From the NCBI GenBank assembly GCA_009768925.2, contig VHIT02000002.1:1-64000 (forward strand): a stretch of DNA of 64,000 nucleotides. The letters are read 5' to 3'. This stretch comes from Cryptosporidium bovis (lineage: Eukaryota; Apicomplexa; Conoidasida; Eucoccidiorida; Cryptosporidiidae). The stretch's first letter is position 1; the number at the start of each line of letters is the position of its first letter. Below are positions 27,900 to 38,700 of this stretch, piece by piece. The position numbers and the translations under genes were made by a program. The notes below the pieces were generated by a model. That model did no database searches. It saw only the letters and a program-made list of their open reading frames with translations, and was not told the DNA's origin.

Positions 27900-30179
27900 A
27901 TGTCGGAGGATGTTGAGGTAGTGGTTGTGAGTGATGACAATGAGGAGTCTAGTTCTAATACTGATATTGGAAACGGTAAAATAGGTAACCATGCGTTGAT
28001 AAATAATATAAATGGTGGGAGAATGTATATTGATCAAGTAATTAATGTACCGAAAATAAATGAGCTTGGATCCTCTACAATAAAGGATAACTTAGAATTT
28101 GAACCCTTAAAAATAAGTTTGTACGAACTAATTATGAGACAACTTATAGACGATGGTTTGGTAGAGGTGGCCCAGTTGTTGCATACCAAAACTAGAACTT
28201 CAATACCAATACATATACAAAAAAATAGTTTGTATAACTTATATAAAACTGTGACCTATTTACCCATGGATATTAGACTTGGAAGTAACGAAAACAATGA
28301 GAGTAATGACTTATTGGAACTCAAGAGTACTAATTATGTAAGAAGAATCGAATCGATATTGCCACATTTAGATAACCTAACAAAAAAGTGGATACCTGTA
28401 AGACCCAGATCAAGGTTTTTGTATTTATATAGAAAACATAATATAGTCAATCGCATGTGCAACAATGGCAATGAGTTGAGCAGAAATGGCAATAACAATG
28501 AGGGAAACAAAGTAGGAGATAGCAATAAAAATAAAGAGGAGAATGTAAACAATAAGGAAAAAGGTGGCAATTTAACTAGAGAGTTTTACTATTTGGAAAA
28601 CCTGTCTAAATTAAAAGTACTGGACTCGTGGAACACAGTACCTAATATATCGGCCAAATTAAGAGGTAACACTATAATATCAAATCATAGGCCATACTGC
28701 AGGGCGTTGGCGGTGAGCCCAAATGGCATGTTTATCGCAACGGGAGGAGCGGATGGGATAGTAAAAATAGTTCCATCACCACTTTCTTTATCAAATTACA
28801 TGCCACAAACAATTACGGGTTCGATAAACTTACCCGGATTTGAAATAAATGCACATTCGAATATATCTTCACAGCAGAAAACATTCACAGAAAGTAAGGG
28901 AATAATTACAGCACTTGGTTATAGAATGCATAAGGATGTACTTATATCAGGAGATACTGATTCATCTATTATAATATACAACATAAAAGAAATAACTTCA
29001 GGGGTAAATAACAACAATATTGGAGACAACGATGAAGTTATTTATAATCAAAAAAGCACTTTAAATTCAGAAATAGGGAATTTTGGTAGAAAAGTTGTGG
29101 CAAGAAAACCAATACAAAACATAACTGAAAGTTGTCCAATAAATTGCATTGGAATACATCCCTTAGATGAACACTTTTACATAGGTACTAAAGACCCAGT
29201 ACTTAGATTATATGATATAAATACACTTGATTGCTTCACGTCACTGCATCCGTCTCATCAACACTGTTCTCCTATAAATGACATTAATGTTTCACAGGAT
29301 GGATCAATTGTACTTACTTGCAGTGAAGATGGTACAATCAAAATATGGGATTCAGTTAATTTATCATGCATAAACACTATCTACGGTGCTCACAACAACA
29401 AGCCTGTACATTCTCTTTCTCTATCGATATCACAACGTTATTTGCTTTCTTCTGGAGGAGATGGTATGGCTAGACTTTGGGATTTGCGACAAGGCAAGGA
29501 GCTAGTTAATTATTATACTGGACTACGTTGTTCATGCCATTCAAAGGTATCTTTCTTGTTAGATGAAAGATATACTATTCTAACCACTGTTGATGGCTCT
29601 AATGCTACATACACCTCTGTCAATAAAGACAATTTATACAATTTCACGGACGGCTGTAACAATAGTACTGGTAATATTAACACTATCGGCGACAACAAGG
29701 GGTCCAACAATATCAATATTAGTGGTGACATTGGTATGGGTAATTGCAATATAAGTGACAACTTTATGGGAAACAATACCAACACAAAAGGAATCCCAAA
29801 TATTGAACTTAGAATAAACAATAAGACTAGAATATTTGGTTCAAACATATTTAAAAATAATAAGAAAAACAAATCTTCAGTCATTTTAGATCATCAGATT
29901 AATAACAAGAACAATAACACTGGGGATTTATTGATATATAATACAATTACGGGAAGCATTGTGAATACCGTTGAAGGCATACATGATGCTCCCGTAATGA
30001 ATTTTGAGTTGCTATACAATTCTAGTGTTTTGTCGGGACTTAAATATAGCACTAATGATGACAGTCATACTGACAGCAGTGATCCAATTCACAATAAGAA
30101 GACAGACTGTTCCATTGTTACTGTTTCTGATGACGGAAAATGCAGAATATTAGACCTGAATAATCTTTATAATATCTGA
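27900..30179 (+). CDS. CSTF1: Cleavage stimulation factor subunit 1 (CstF-50), WD40 protein
   Basis: A 759-residue protein. Residues 74-110 form the CstF-50 N-terminal dimerisation domain (SLYELIMRQLIDDGLVEVAQLLH). WD40 repeats follow from about 265: CRALAVSPNGMFIATGGADGIVKI, ITALGYRMHKDVLISGDTDSSII, INCIGIHPLDEHFYIGTKDPVLRLYD, DINVSQDGSIVLTCSEDGTIKIWD and VHSLSLSISQRYLLSSGGDGMARLWDLR, plus a final VSDDGKCRILDL. Asn-rich inserts between blades, mainly near 195-225 and 570-680, make it longer than human CstF-50 (431). It belongs to the polyadenylation machinery that binds GU-rich downstream elements; poly(A) polymerase is also in this window. The convergent ESS2 gene ends 58 bp away. Confidence 0.9.
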   Translation: MSEDVEVVVVSDDNEESSSNTDIGNGKIGNHALINNINGGRMYIDQVINVPKINELGSSTIKDNLEFEPLKISLYELIMRQLIDDGLVEVAQLLHTKTRTSIPIHIQKNSLYNLYKTVTYLPMDIRLGSNENNESNDLLELKSTNYVRRIESILPHLDNLTKKWIPVRPRSRFLYLYRKHNIVNRMCNNGNELSRNGNNNEGNKVGDSNKNKEENVNNKEKGGNLTREFYYLENLSKLKVLDSWNTVPNISAKLRGNTIISNHRPYCRALAVSPNGMFIATGGADGIVKIVPSPLSLSNYMPQTITGSINLPGFEINAHSNISSQQKTFTESKGIITALGYRMHKDVLISGDTDSSIIIYNIKEITSGVNNNNIGDNDEVIYNQKSTLNSEIGNFGRKVVARKPIQNITESCPINCIGIHPLDEHFYIGTKDPVLRLYDINTLDCFTSLHPSHQHCSPINDINVSQDGSIVLTCSEDGTIKIWDSVNLSCINTIYGAHNNKPVHSLSLSISQRYLLSSGGDGMARLWDLRQGKELVNYYTGLRCSCHSKVSFLLDERYTILTTVDGSNATYTSVNKDNLYNFTDGCNNSTGNINTIGDNKGSNNINISGDIGMGNCNISDNFMGNNTNTKGIPNIELRINNKTRIFGSNIFKNNKKNKSSVILDHQINNKNNNTGDLLIYNTITGSIVNTVEGIHDAPVMNFELLYNSSVLSGLKYSTNDDSHTDSSDPIHNKKTDCSIVTVSDDGKCRILDLNNLYNI

Positions 30180-30237
30180 CACTAATTGTGACTTAAATAT
30201 ACATAGGTAGTAAAATTAACAAATAAACAACTATTCT

Positions 30238-31251
30238 CTATAATTTTGTCAATCTTGAAAAACTCGTATTGCTTTTTTTTCCCTTGTAGCTCGAATAAGA
30301 ATTTCTGAGTTCGTAATCTATATATCTCAAATCGCCTTTCGACTTGTTGATTGCATTCTTTATCAATGGTGACTTCAGCAATAACCTCGTTTCATCTTTC
30401 AACTCGCTGTTCTCTTGTTTTCTCCTAATTTTTTTCAAGAACAGCAGCCTATCCCTATTTAACGGCAATAGCTCCCTTCCGTCGCTGTTGTATCTTGTAT
30501 TACTGGGATTAATTTTTTCCGAGGCCATTTTACTATTATTATTGTTACAATTACTGTTTTTAGTATTTAAATTGTAATTGATAGCGTCAGTTTTGTTTGT
30601 TCCAAACATGAATGTAGTTCTTGGCTCATTTTTCTGAAGAATAAGACTACTATCATCTTTATAGTTGGTAGAATCCCTTATGTTAGTAATATCATTAGTT
30701 AGTGTTTTCATTTCGGAATTAATTAGGTTAATCTCTCTATTTAAATTGTGTCTAATGCTCTGTTCTTCTATCCAGTATAATTTGCTTCTCTTTTTAATTT
30801 GATCCCTGTTTTCTAATTCCAAGAATGAAATATAATTGTCATTTGTATAATTTGATTGAAATTCACTAATATTCATTTTTTCATTATTATTAAATGGTAA
30901 TTTACCATTATAGTTGCCTCTATCTAAATCTATTCCAGCATTATCATCACAAATTAATTCATTTTGTGAAAGAGTTCCAGGCAAATCATGTATAGATCTT
31001 TTTATTACCTCATGGTTATCCTTATTCTTGTTTAAATAATTTAGATCCGGATAATAATCGTCCCTAATTATATTGTTCAGTTTCTCATAGTATTCTTCTT
31101 GATTTAGCACTATTTTTTTATTTACTTTAACTTCAAACTGATTATTTATTTTTGTTGCTCTTATCAATCTTTCTTTTAATTCATCATTTATTTTACCATT
31201 TCCAATTTTAATTAGATTTTTTTGCACTATTTTCTCGTTGTCATCGTTCAT
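30238..31251 (-). CDS. ESS2: ESS2/DGCR14 (Bis1) family nuclear protein
   Basis: A 337-residue protein. The N-terminal signature KKIVLNQEEYYEKLNNIIRDDYYPDL matches the ESS2 block (human: KVLDEEAYIEGLQTVIQRDFFPD). A second block, NISEFQSNYTNDNYISFLELENRDQIKKRSKLYWIEEQ, matches DVFLSRYTSEDNASFQEIMEVA...HAWLY. A short TTFMFGTNK block matches the TRF segment. The protein is shorter than human ESS2 and lacks the Pro/Thr-rich tail. Family members associate with late (C complex) spliceosomes and promote accurate 3' splice-site choice. Single exon; the stop nearly meets that of CSTF1. Confidence 0.82.
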   Translation of the reverse strand: MNDDNEKIVQKNLIKIGNGKINDELKERLIRATKINNQFEVKVNKKIVLNQEEYYEKLNNIIRDDYYPDLNYLNKNKDNHEVIKRSIHDLPGTLSQNELICDDNAGIDLDRGNYNGKLPFNNNEKMNISEFQSNYTNDNYISFLELENRDQIKKRSKLYWIEEQSIRHNLNREINLINSEMKTLTNDITNIRDSTNYKDDSSLILQKNEPRTTFMFGTNKTDAINYNLNTKNSNCNNNNSKMASEKINPSNTRYNSDGRELLPLNRDRLLFLKKIRRKQENSELKDETRLLLKSPLIKNAINKSKGDLRYIDYELRNSYSSYKGKKSNTSFSRLTKL

Positions 31252-31790
31252 TTATAAGCTCTCATATATTATTCATTAATTTTTTAAGTATTTCTGTCTG
31301 ATTCAATTAAATAATTCCCTATTATTTACAAGTTCCGTTCTCTAAATTTCTAGCGAAAAAAAATTTACCTCTCCAAACCATTAGGCAGCCAAGTGCCCTT
31401 CATTATTATTATAAAGAACTAAGGGCGCAATGCATAAAGTAATTGGGAAATCTAAAGGCAAAACAAGAAAAAATATAAGGTCATGCAAGAATAAGAAAAT
31501 TTAGAAATGAATTCTATTTAAGTTTGTGCTAGTGACTTCAATAATATATTTTAAGGAAAATATATTTATTGTCTGGAAAAGAAAAATGAAAAAAAAGATA
31601 ACAATCTATGTATATATATAGTGCATATATATTAATAAATCAATTCATTATTATCTTGATTTTATCATAAGTCTTGTTATTTCTCATGCCATTTACCTTT
31701 ATTTTGAATACCTCCAACATTACTCCTTAATACTAATATCTAGTAATAAATGGTCTAAAATTCAGTTAACTAAGTAATTTTCATTTAATT
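31252..31790. other. Intergenic, ESS2 upstream region
   Basis: 539 bp between the ESS2 start and the eL24 stop. A weak GC box GGGCGCAA lies at 31433-31440 and a short TA repeat near 31610-31620. No gene seen. Confidence 0.6.
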
Positions 31791-32192
31791 TCACTTTTTA
31801 TTTACTTGTTTTCTTTTTTGTTGCCTAGCCTTTGCCTCAGTTAGTGCAGCCTTTTGAGCAGTGGCAGATGCTTGCTGATATTGAGCCCTTTTTTGCTTAA
31901 TATCATCCAATGACAAACCTTCAATTGCCTTATGTAACCTAACTGTCTTTCTTGCTCTCCTTTTTGTTGTAGTTCCTTGATTCGTCAATTTTTTGTTCAT
32001 TCTACGCCATCCCACTGACCACTTTAATTTGACTGCCTTTATTTTCTGATGGAACAAAGATGCACATTTTTGATTCAAAAATGTAGACACTCTTCCATCT
32101 CTTGCTACAAATTTCCTACCTCTTCCTGGGTATATACGGTATTCACTATATGAGCAAACATCTGTCTTGATTGTTGTTTTAACAGTAGACAT
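31791..32192 (-). CDS. RPL24: 60S ribosomal protein eL24
   Basis: A 133-residue ribosomal protein. The N-terminal eL24 domain reads DVCSYSEYRIYPGRGRKFVARDGRV, FLNQKCASLFHQK and LKWSVGWRRMNKK, with the family's CSYS...YPGRG and FLN-KC pattern, though only part of the zinc-type cysteine set is kept. A basic helix (KRRARKTVRLHKAIEGLSLDDIKQKR) and an Ala/Lys-rich tail follow. It is part of the large-subunit surface that bridges to the small subunit. Single exon, no leader intron visible. A 10-bp palindrome lies 330 bp upstream. Confidence 0.98.
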   Translation of the reverse strand: MSTVKTTIKTDVCSYSEYRIYPGRGRKFVARDGRVSTFLNQKCASLFHQKIKAVKLKWSVGWRRMNKKLTNQGTTTKRRARKTVRLHKAIEGLSLDDIKQKRAQYQQASATAQKAALTEAKARQQKRKQVNKK

Positions 32193-32793
32193 TTTTACTT
32201 CACTTTCTCCCTTTTGTTCAATCGGTATTACCTTCCTTAATTATATATACAATTGTTCCAGTGAAATCACCACAAATTTATTTCCAGTGACCTATAATGT
32301 CTTAAACTTATATCCTATTACAAATTTCCACTTTTATTGCCTCAACTTTACCGCATCAATAATATATTTTTTTAATTAACACAAACTACTTATTAAATTT
32401 TCATTTATACCATAATTTATATTTATTTAGTATTCTATTTAATATTAAATTTTATTTCATTTTGTTTTATTTACTTAGACGGTACACATTTATAATTATT
32501 TTCTTTTCTAAGCAACAACCGCCGTCTCGAGACGAGACATCGTTTTAATAAATAAAGTGATAAATTCAAGTGAAAATAGATCTCTTTTCTTTTATTTTGT
32601 ATGCTGTTTGAAAGCAAGTAAATTTCACAATTGTCACTTGTGGTGTTAAGTAGATAGAAATATAGGAGTCAATGCGTACAAATTAAAAATTTATAGTTAC
32701 TACACTTATATTTATCATTATGCATTGAATATGCATGTATGTTTATGCATAACACATGAATTAAATAATGAGGGAAAAATGCCATTTCATCCT
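32193..32793. other. Intergenic, eL24 upstream region
   Basis: 601 bp. It holds a CCGCC next to the palindrome GTCTCGAGAC (32524-32533), and a cluster of three ATGCAT motifs between 32720 and 32750, close to the stop of the large secreted-protein gene. No gene seen. Confidence 0.6.
32524..32539. promoter_or_regulatory. GTCTC palindrome upstream of eL24
   Basis: GTCTCGAGAC is a perfect 10-bp palindrome followed immediately by a further GAGAC half-site (GTCTCGAGACGAGACA). It is the only GC-rich spot in this upstream region, so it is a candidate ribosomal-protein-gene element. It is not recognised as a known motif by me. Confidence 0.35.
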
Positions 32794-35700
32794 TTAATTT
32801 GTTTTTTTTTTGATTTCTGGTTGTGATAATGCCTTGTAGCTATTGTTTGAGCCTACAAGCTCTATTTGTTCTGGTTTCATCTGGGGTATACTGCTTTCAC
32901 CAAAAGTACCGGGTGATGGTAATTCTGAACTTTTTTCGAGTTCTTCAGGCGATATCTCGCTTCCTATAATTTTTCCTGACATTGTTTTGTGCTTGGTCAC
33001 AACTTGTTGTAATGGCTCTTTTCTTCCATCTACATATATTAGTCTCCCGGATCTTACCGTTGCTTTTCCTTTTCCATTAATTAATACACCTCTTGAAGTA
33101 AACTCTTTTCTTCCATAGTCAGCGTTATACTTTGAATCATATAGTTTAACGGCTGATCTAGTACAATGTTTTCTTATATTTGCTATTTTTTCTACGTAGT
33201 TACCTTTAATATTAATTTTATATTCCCTTTTGTTTTTTTCATTAGCGAAAAAATTTATACATCTTCTAATCATTGAGTCCTTGTTAAATATGTCCTTGTG
33301 TCCATGATCACCATATTCAACTGGCCTATATTCAGGAATGTTAGTTATTACATAACTACGATGATTTTTTATAAATAACCATTCATTTTCCAGTTTTTTA
33401 ATGTTTATTTCCATATTTTTTACCCTTTGTTTTTTTGCTTCTATACTATCTCTGTTTTTCAATAGTTCATTTATATTTTCTACCTTCTCCCATCTCTTAT
33501 CCACTCTAGAAAATACCTTAACCGGTTTACCCTTATTCATACCATTTATGATATCCATATTTATATTATTACTGAAAATAGATAATGGTATTTTTTCACC
33601 CAATGCCAAAGTTTTCTTCTCTTTTTCTGGTAATTCTGGTCTATATTCATATTTTTTTAATTCACCTATACTGTTTATGAATGTGTCCCTTTCCATTGAC
33701 TCCTTTTGTAAACTTAATAATGCATTATTTGTAATCTCCCTCTTTTTCTCTTTACTAGTTAGTGGTGTCAAGGCCGGTAACGTTTGCTTTACTATCCCCC
33801 TAACTATAGAGTCAATTTTTTGACTATTCTTTTCTCTCATTACTGCTTTTTCGTTATCAGTTAGTTGTCTTACCTTTTTAGGTATTCCACCAGAATGCAA
33901 TGGCTTATTTAAAAAATCGGCAGAATTATTCTCATCTGAATATGGATCCCCAAATACATTTACTCCAGTTAACTCAATATATTCATTATCTGTTCTTTCA
34001 TCTGCTATATATCTTATTATTAATTCACTTACCCAATTAAATACACCTGGATCAGAATATATTAATGAGTTTATTTGTTGTATCTTTTTCATGGCACCCA
34101 TAAATACCATTATTATATTATTTACAGTATCTATTGGACTGCAAACATCCATTATCTCCTTCATTACTATAAATCTTATTTGACCCATGAATACAGACCC
34201 ACCACCAAATCCCCCTAATAAATTACCTGACTCAAAGGAATCACCACCAATATTATTAAATTCCATATTATCACTTGTTCTTATTATTTTATCTTTTAGT
34301 GCATTCTTTAAGTTATTTTTAAGCAAATACCATATTCTCATACACCTTGTTCTCGAATCCAATTTTAATGGGTTACCTATTGGTGTATCCATATGATACT
34401 TTGATATTATTTCCTCTAATCTAACTCTTTCTATGTTACAATTACTTTTCCCATCTTCATCTATACTGCAAATATTTTCAATTGAATCATGACAATACTG
34501 AGATGCTTCCTTACTTAATACTTTTATTTGATTGTATTTATCTAATTCATCCAAAGCATTCTCACATTGATCTTCTATCTCATCGGGAGTCTTGCCACCC
34601 TTAAAACTCTTGTGACTTATTTCTGGTGGTATTCCCACAATTCTCTCATTGCCTTGCTTCTTATCGTACTCCATTTGTGAATATATTTGATGCCACTGCC
34701 ATTTTCTCATTGCTTCATTTATGCAGCCAGGGTATGTAAAGTCCAATGATAATGTCTTCTCTGGTTCTCTTTGTATTTCCATTAACGTATCCAAAGCGTC
34801 TTCACAAAATAATTGTATATATCCCCTCTCACTCTGACCATTTGTATTAAATGTTATAAATGGTGGCTTTACCTTTAGCTTTCTTAATACATCTGAACAT
34901 GAAAGTATAAATTCTTGTTCATTATTCGCTCCTTTCCATAACTCCTTCGGTGGGGTATCCCCAACTAAACCATTTATTCTTATATTACCTGATTTTGCAT
35001 CTTTAATTGATTGTAGATAAATCGCTCCCCAAGTTGCATCTAAACTTGTCTTACTATCTTTGTCAAAAAGTCCAGATGACATTACAAATCCCTGTGGTGA
35101 TATTCCTATAACTTGTTTTTGTATTTTAGAATAAGTTTCTTTATCTAATTCTTTTATTATTAAGTCTAAATAATGCCAGTCGCCCTTACTCTCTCCCCAT
35201 TTTATTGCCTTTTCCAATGTAGCCATGTCATTAACTGATTTTAAGTCTAATATACTCTCCAACCACCTGTATAATGGATACCCTTCTTTTGATAGTTCTA
35301 TAAATGTATCCATTAAGTGATTATGCAGTCTGTTAGATATACTATCATTTGTTATGGATGATAATTCTTTTGTATCATCTATTTTTTCTTTCATGCCGGA
35401 ATAAACATAAAACTTCGACTCTTCACAAAAGCTTTCCACCGTGTACTCTCTATCATCTAATAAGTAACTTGATAAAATGGCTAATCTCAAATCGAGCAAC
35501 TCATTTATTACTTGCTTGCAATGTTTGTTGTATTCTTCTTCTGGAACTTTTTTTGGCCATAAATTATACAGTGCTTGATCATATTCTGGCAGTTTTACAA
35601 AACGGATAAAATTCATATTAATGTCCCTATTTAGTTGTTGTTTTAACAAGTTCCACTGCCTTTTAGCATCATTATCATCATAGTCTTCAACGCTTTCACT

Positions 35701-38700
35701 CGTATTGCTTTTGTCTTGATTGTATTCCTGGTCGTGATCATGATACTCTATTTGTTCATAACCACTGTATTCATGACCATTGCTCTCATATACATATTTA
35801 TCGTTGTAATTATGCCTATTTTTTGAATTATTCCCATCCTTACCTTTATATAACTCCCCGACCAACTCCTGTGTTTTCATACCCAACACGTCCCTTAGAG
35901 GAAGTATTTCTGGGTTTATCTTGTACAGTAACACTGAAGAATATGTACAAAATTCCTCCAGCACTACTTTTGCCATGTCTAAATTAGAACATTTTTCATA
36001 GTTTGTGCCCTCTATATAGAAATGGCTTGCTCTATTGCTTGTCCATAAACTCCAAAGATAAGAAAAACAGTAATTTCTGTACAAATCTGGTCTTCCTTTT
36101 CCTTTATAATTTAAGCTAGAGGGAGCTTTTATTGGTGGAAATGGTATTCCTTCCAGTGTACCACTTCTATCGTTATTTTTGTTAACTTTTATTCTAGAAG
36201 TTATTGAGTAACTATATCTATATTTTGGATCAACCCAATTCTTGGACTCATTATACAAATTCAAATATTCTATTGCAGAATAATATCTATTCGATGCTCT
36301 ATTACAAAAATCGCCTATAACTTGCTTCATATACTCATCATCCTCGTAAAAACGACTACTTTCAGAGTTAACATCTAGTTTCATAATCACTCTCCTCGGT
36401 TTAGATTTTAGACCTATGAATATTTGTGCCAAACATTGTTCTTCAAAATCCAAATTTTCTATTTTTGGATTAAATTCTTTTGGAACTATTGGACTTATTT
36501 CTGATACCGTATTTGAAACATTGTTTATAAAATCCAATATTACCTGTTCCTGTATTATAGACCACACTGAATTTACATTATTCCCTTCCAATACAGGCTT
36601 TTTGTCATTAATTGCTGAACCTATATCAAATAGTCTCTCATACTCACTAAAATAGCGATTCGTTCCTTCCCTACAAAATGTCTTTATTGTATTTTTTGCT
36701 TTATTTTCATACTTATCTAGTTCTCCTCCATGTGGCAATACTATTTTTATTCTTTCTTTGGACAACATTGAGCTTAATAGCTCGACACAAACAAAGTAAA
36801 ATTTTTCCCCCGTATATTGTGGTGTATTCCACTCCATAGGTTGTTCCATTGGAAGGTCTACTACTCTAGGCACTCTTTTTCTTTTTATATCTATTTCCAT
36901 TTGGTATAATAACGATTTCCACTGTTGAAAAGCTACTATTGACATTATATTCATGTTCTTGTACAACGATTCATATTCCTGTGTTTCATTATTTGTTTCT
37001 CCAACTGTTAAGCCCACTGTAACTCCCTCATCCAAGATTCCATCTATATTTCTTTGGCTTCCATATATATTTTTATATGATACTCCATTCATATTGTTTT
37101 TGTATAATTTATTTAAGCTATCGTTTGCCTTGAAGTTATGGTATCCTGTTGGTGACGTTTTCATTGTTGACCTATATTCATTATCAACACCATCTTCAAT
37201 ATTTGCTAAGTAATGGTGTTTTTCTCCTGTCTCCTTGTCTCTCTCAAAATTATTATAATCAAATTGATTTGGGTTGAATTTGCTAGGTAAGTTACTTGAA
37301 TCCTCTTCCATTTTCCTAGCTAGGTCCCTCTCTTGGACTTCACTTTCCGATTCGTGTACACTATTATTTTCAAGTGTTGAAACTGATGACTTCTCATTAT
37401 CAAACTCCTCATTTTTAAAGTATGAAATAGACGCAAAATGACAAAAGTATTCTATTGATTTTTTAGTTGATTTAACGTCGTATTTTCCAGTTTTTGTATG
37501 CCCCTCAATGGTTAAATCTTTTGCTAGGTTGTTTATGAACAAATCCCATATACAACTCACACAGTTATCCCTCATTTCATATATATTACTCCCGAAAGTA
37601 TACTTAAATGGTTTGTATGGCCTGCCTGAAGGAAGACCATAAAGTTTACTGTTTTGACGATTTACTATTTCAGACCATTGCAAATTACCAAGATATATAT
37701 CAATAGAGTCCTTGCAAAATTCAAATATAACCAATTGTTCGCTAATGTAGTCTGTAAAGTCCTCAGATTCCCTTGGTTGTGCTTCTTCAAAGTCTCTCCA
37801 TCTAAGATACTCTTTTAACAATTTATCATTCTCATTTCTTGCCTGAGCCGTTTTTTGCGATTCTTTAGCCTTAACTAAAACATTATGAGGTATTTCAGCC
37901 AGGCCATTTTTAGTCAAATTTAGTATTGTTTTATTGCATAAATTGGTTAATTTGCCATAGTCATTTGAAAAGTTTCCAAGTTCATGAGGATAATTATGAC
38001 TTAGTATAACTATTCTCAAGTTATCTTCCACGTTATCACGTGATTCTTGATTTAAAATTGCTAACCAAAAATTCCACGAACCCATACTTATTAGTTTTCT
38101 ATTAATTGGAACGTTATACAACGAGACCCTACTTAACTTATCGTACTCCAACCCTGTTTCAATAAAGTTGCCTCCTTCTGGTACTCTTTGTTTTATTTCT
38201 GGTATTTCCTCCAAGTTTGTATCAATAAATTCAATTTCAACATCATTTCCAAGTTCCGGAAATTTTATTTTGTTCTTCAACAACTTCTTTTTCATTATAT
38301 TTTCTTCCATCAACGGATGATGTTTTGGTTTCTCGAACTGATCTTTAAACAATTCATCGTAATCATCTTTTACTGAATCAAGATCTGATACCTTTGCATC
38401 TTTTTCTTTTTTATCTATAATCTCTCTTCTTGCATTTTCAGTTACCTTACTAAAGTAATCATTCACAACTTTAAGTTGTCTTTTGACAGGAAAACAGTAT
38501 TCTGCTGCAGATATACAAAATGTTTTCCTCGAATAGTTTCTCTCAGATTCATCTTCAAATCCTGAAATAATAAGTCTTCTTGATTCTAGTATTTTGATTA
38601 TCCCCACACATCCTAGATAAAATTTTCTTGGATCAGTGATATCTACTTTCTGTATTCTGCCCTTTATTAAACTTGGAGCAGTTAATGGCATTGATTCATA

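Noticed and set aside
31405-31440. Inverted repeat GCCCTT/AAGGGC upstream of ESS2
   Set aside because: Only six paired bases with a long AT loop; too weak to call a structured element.
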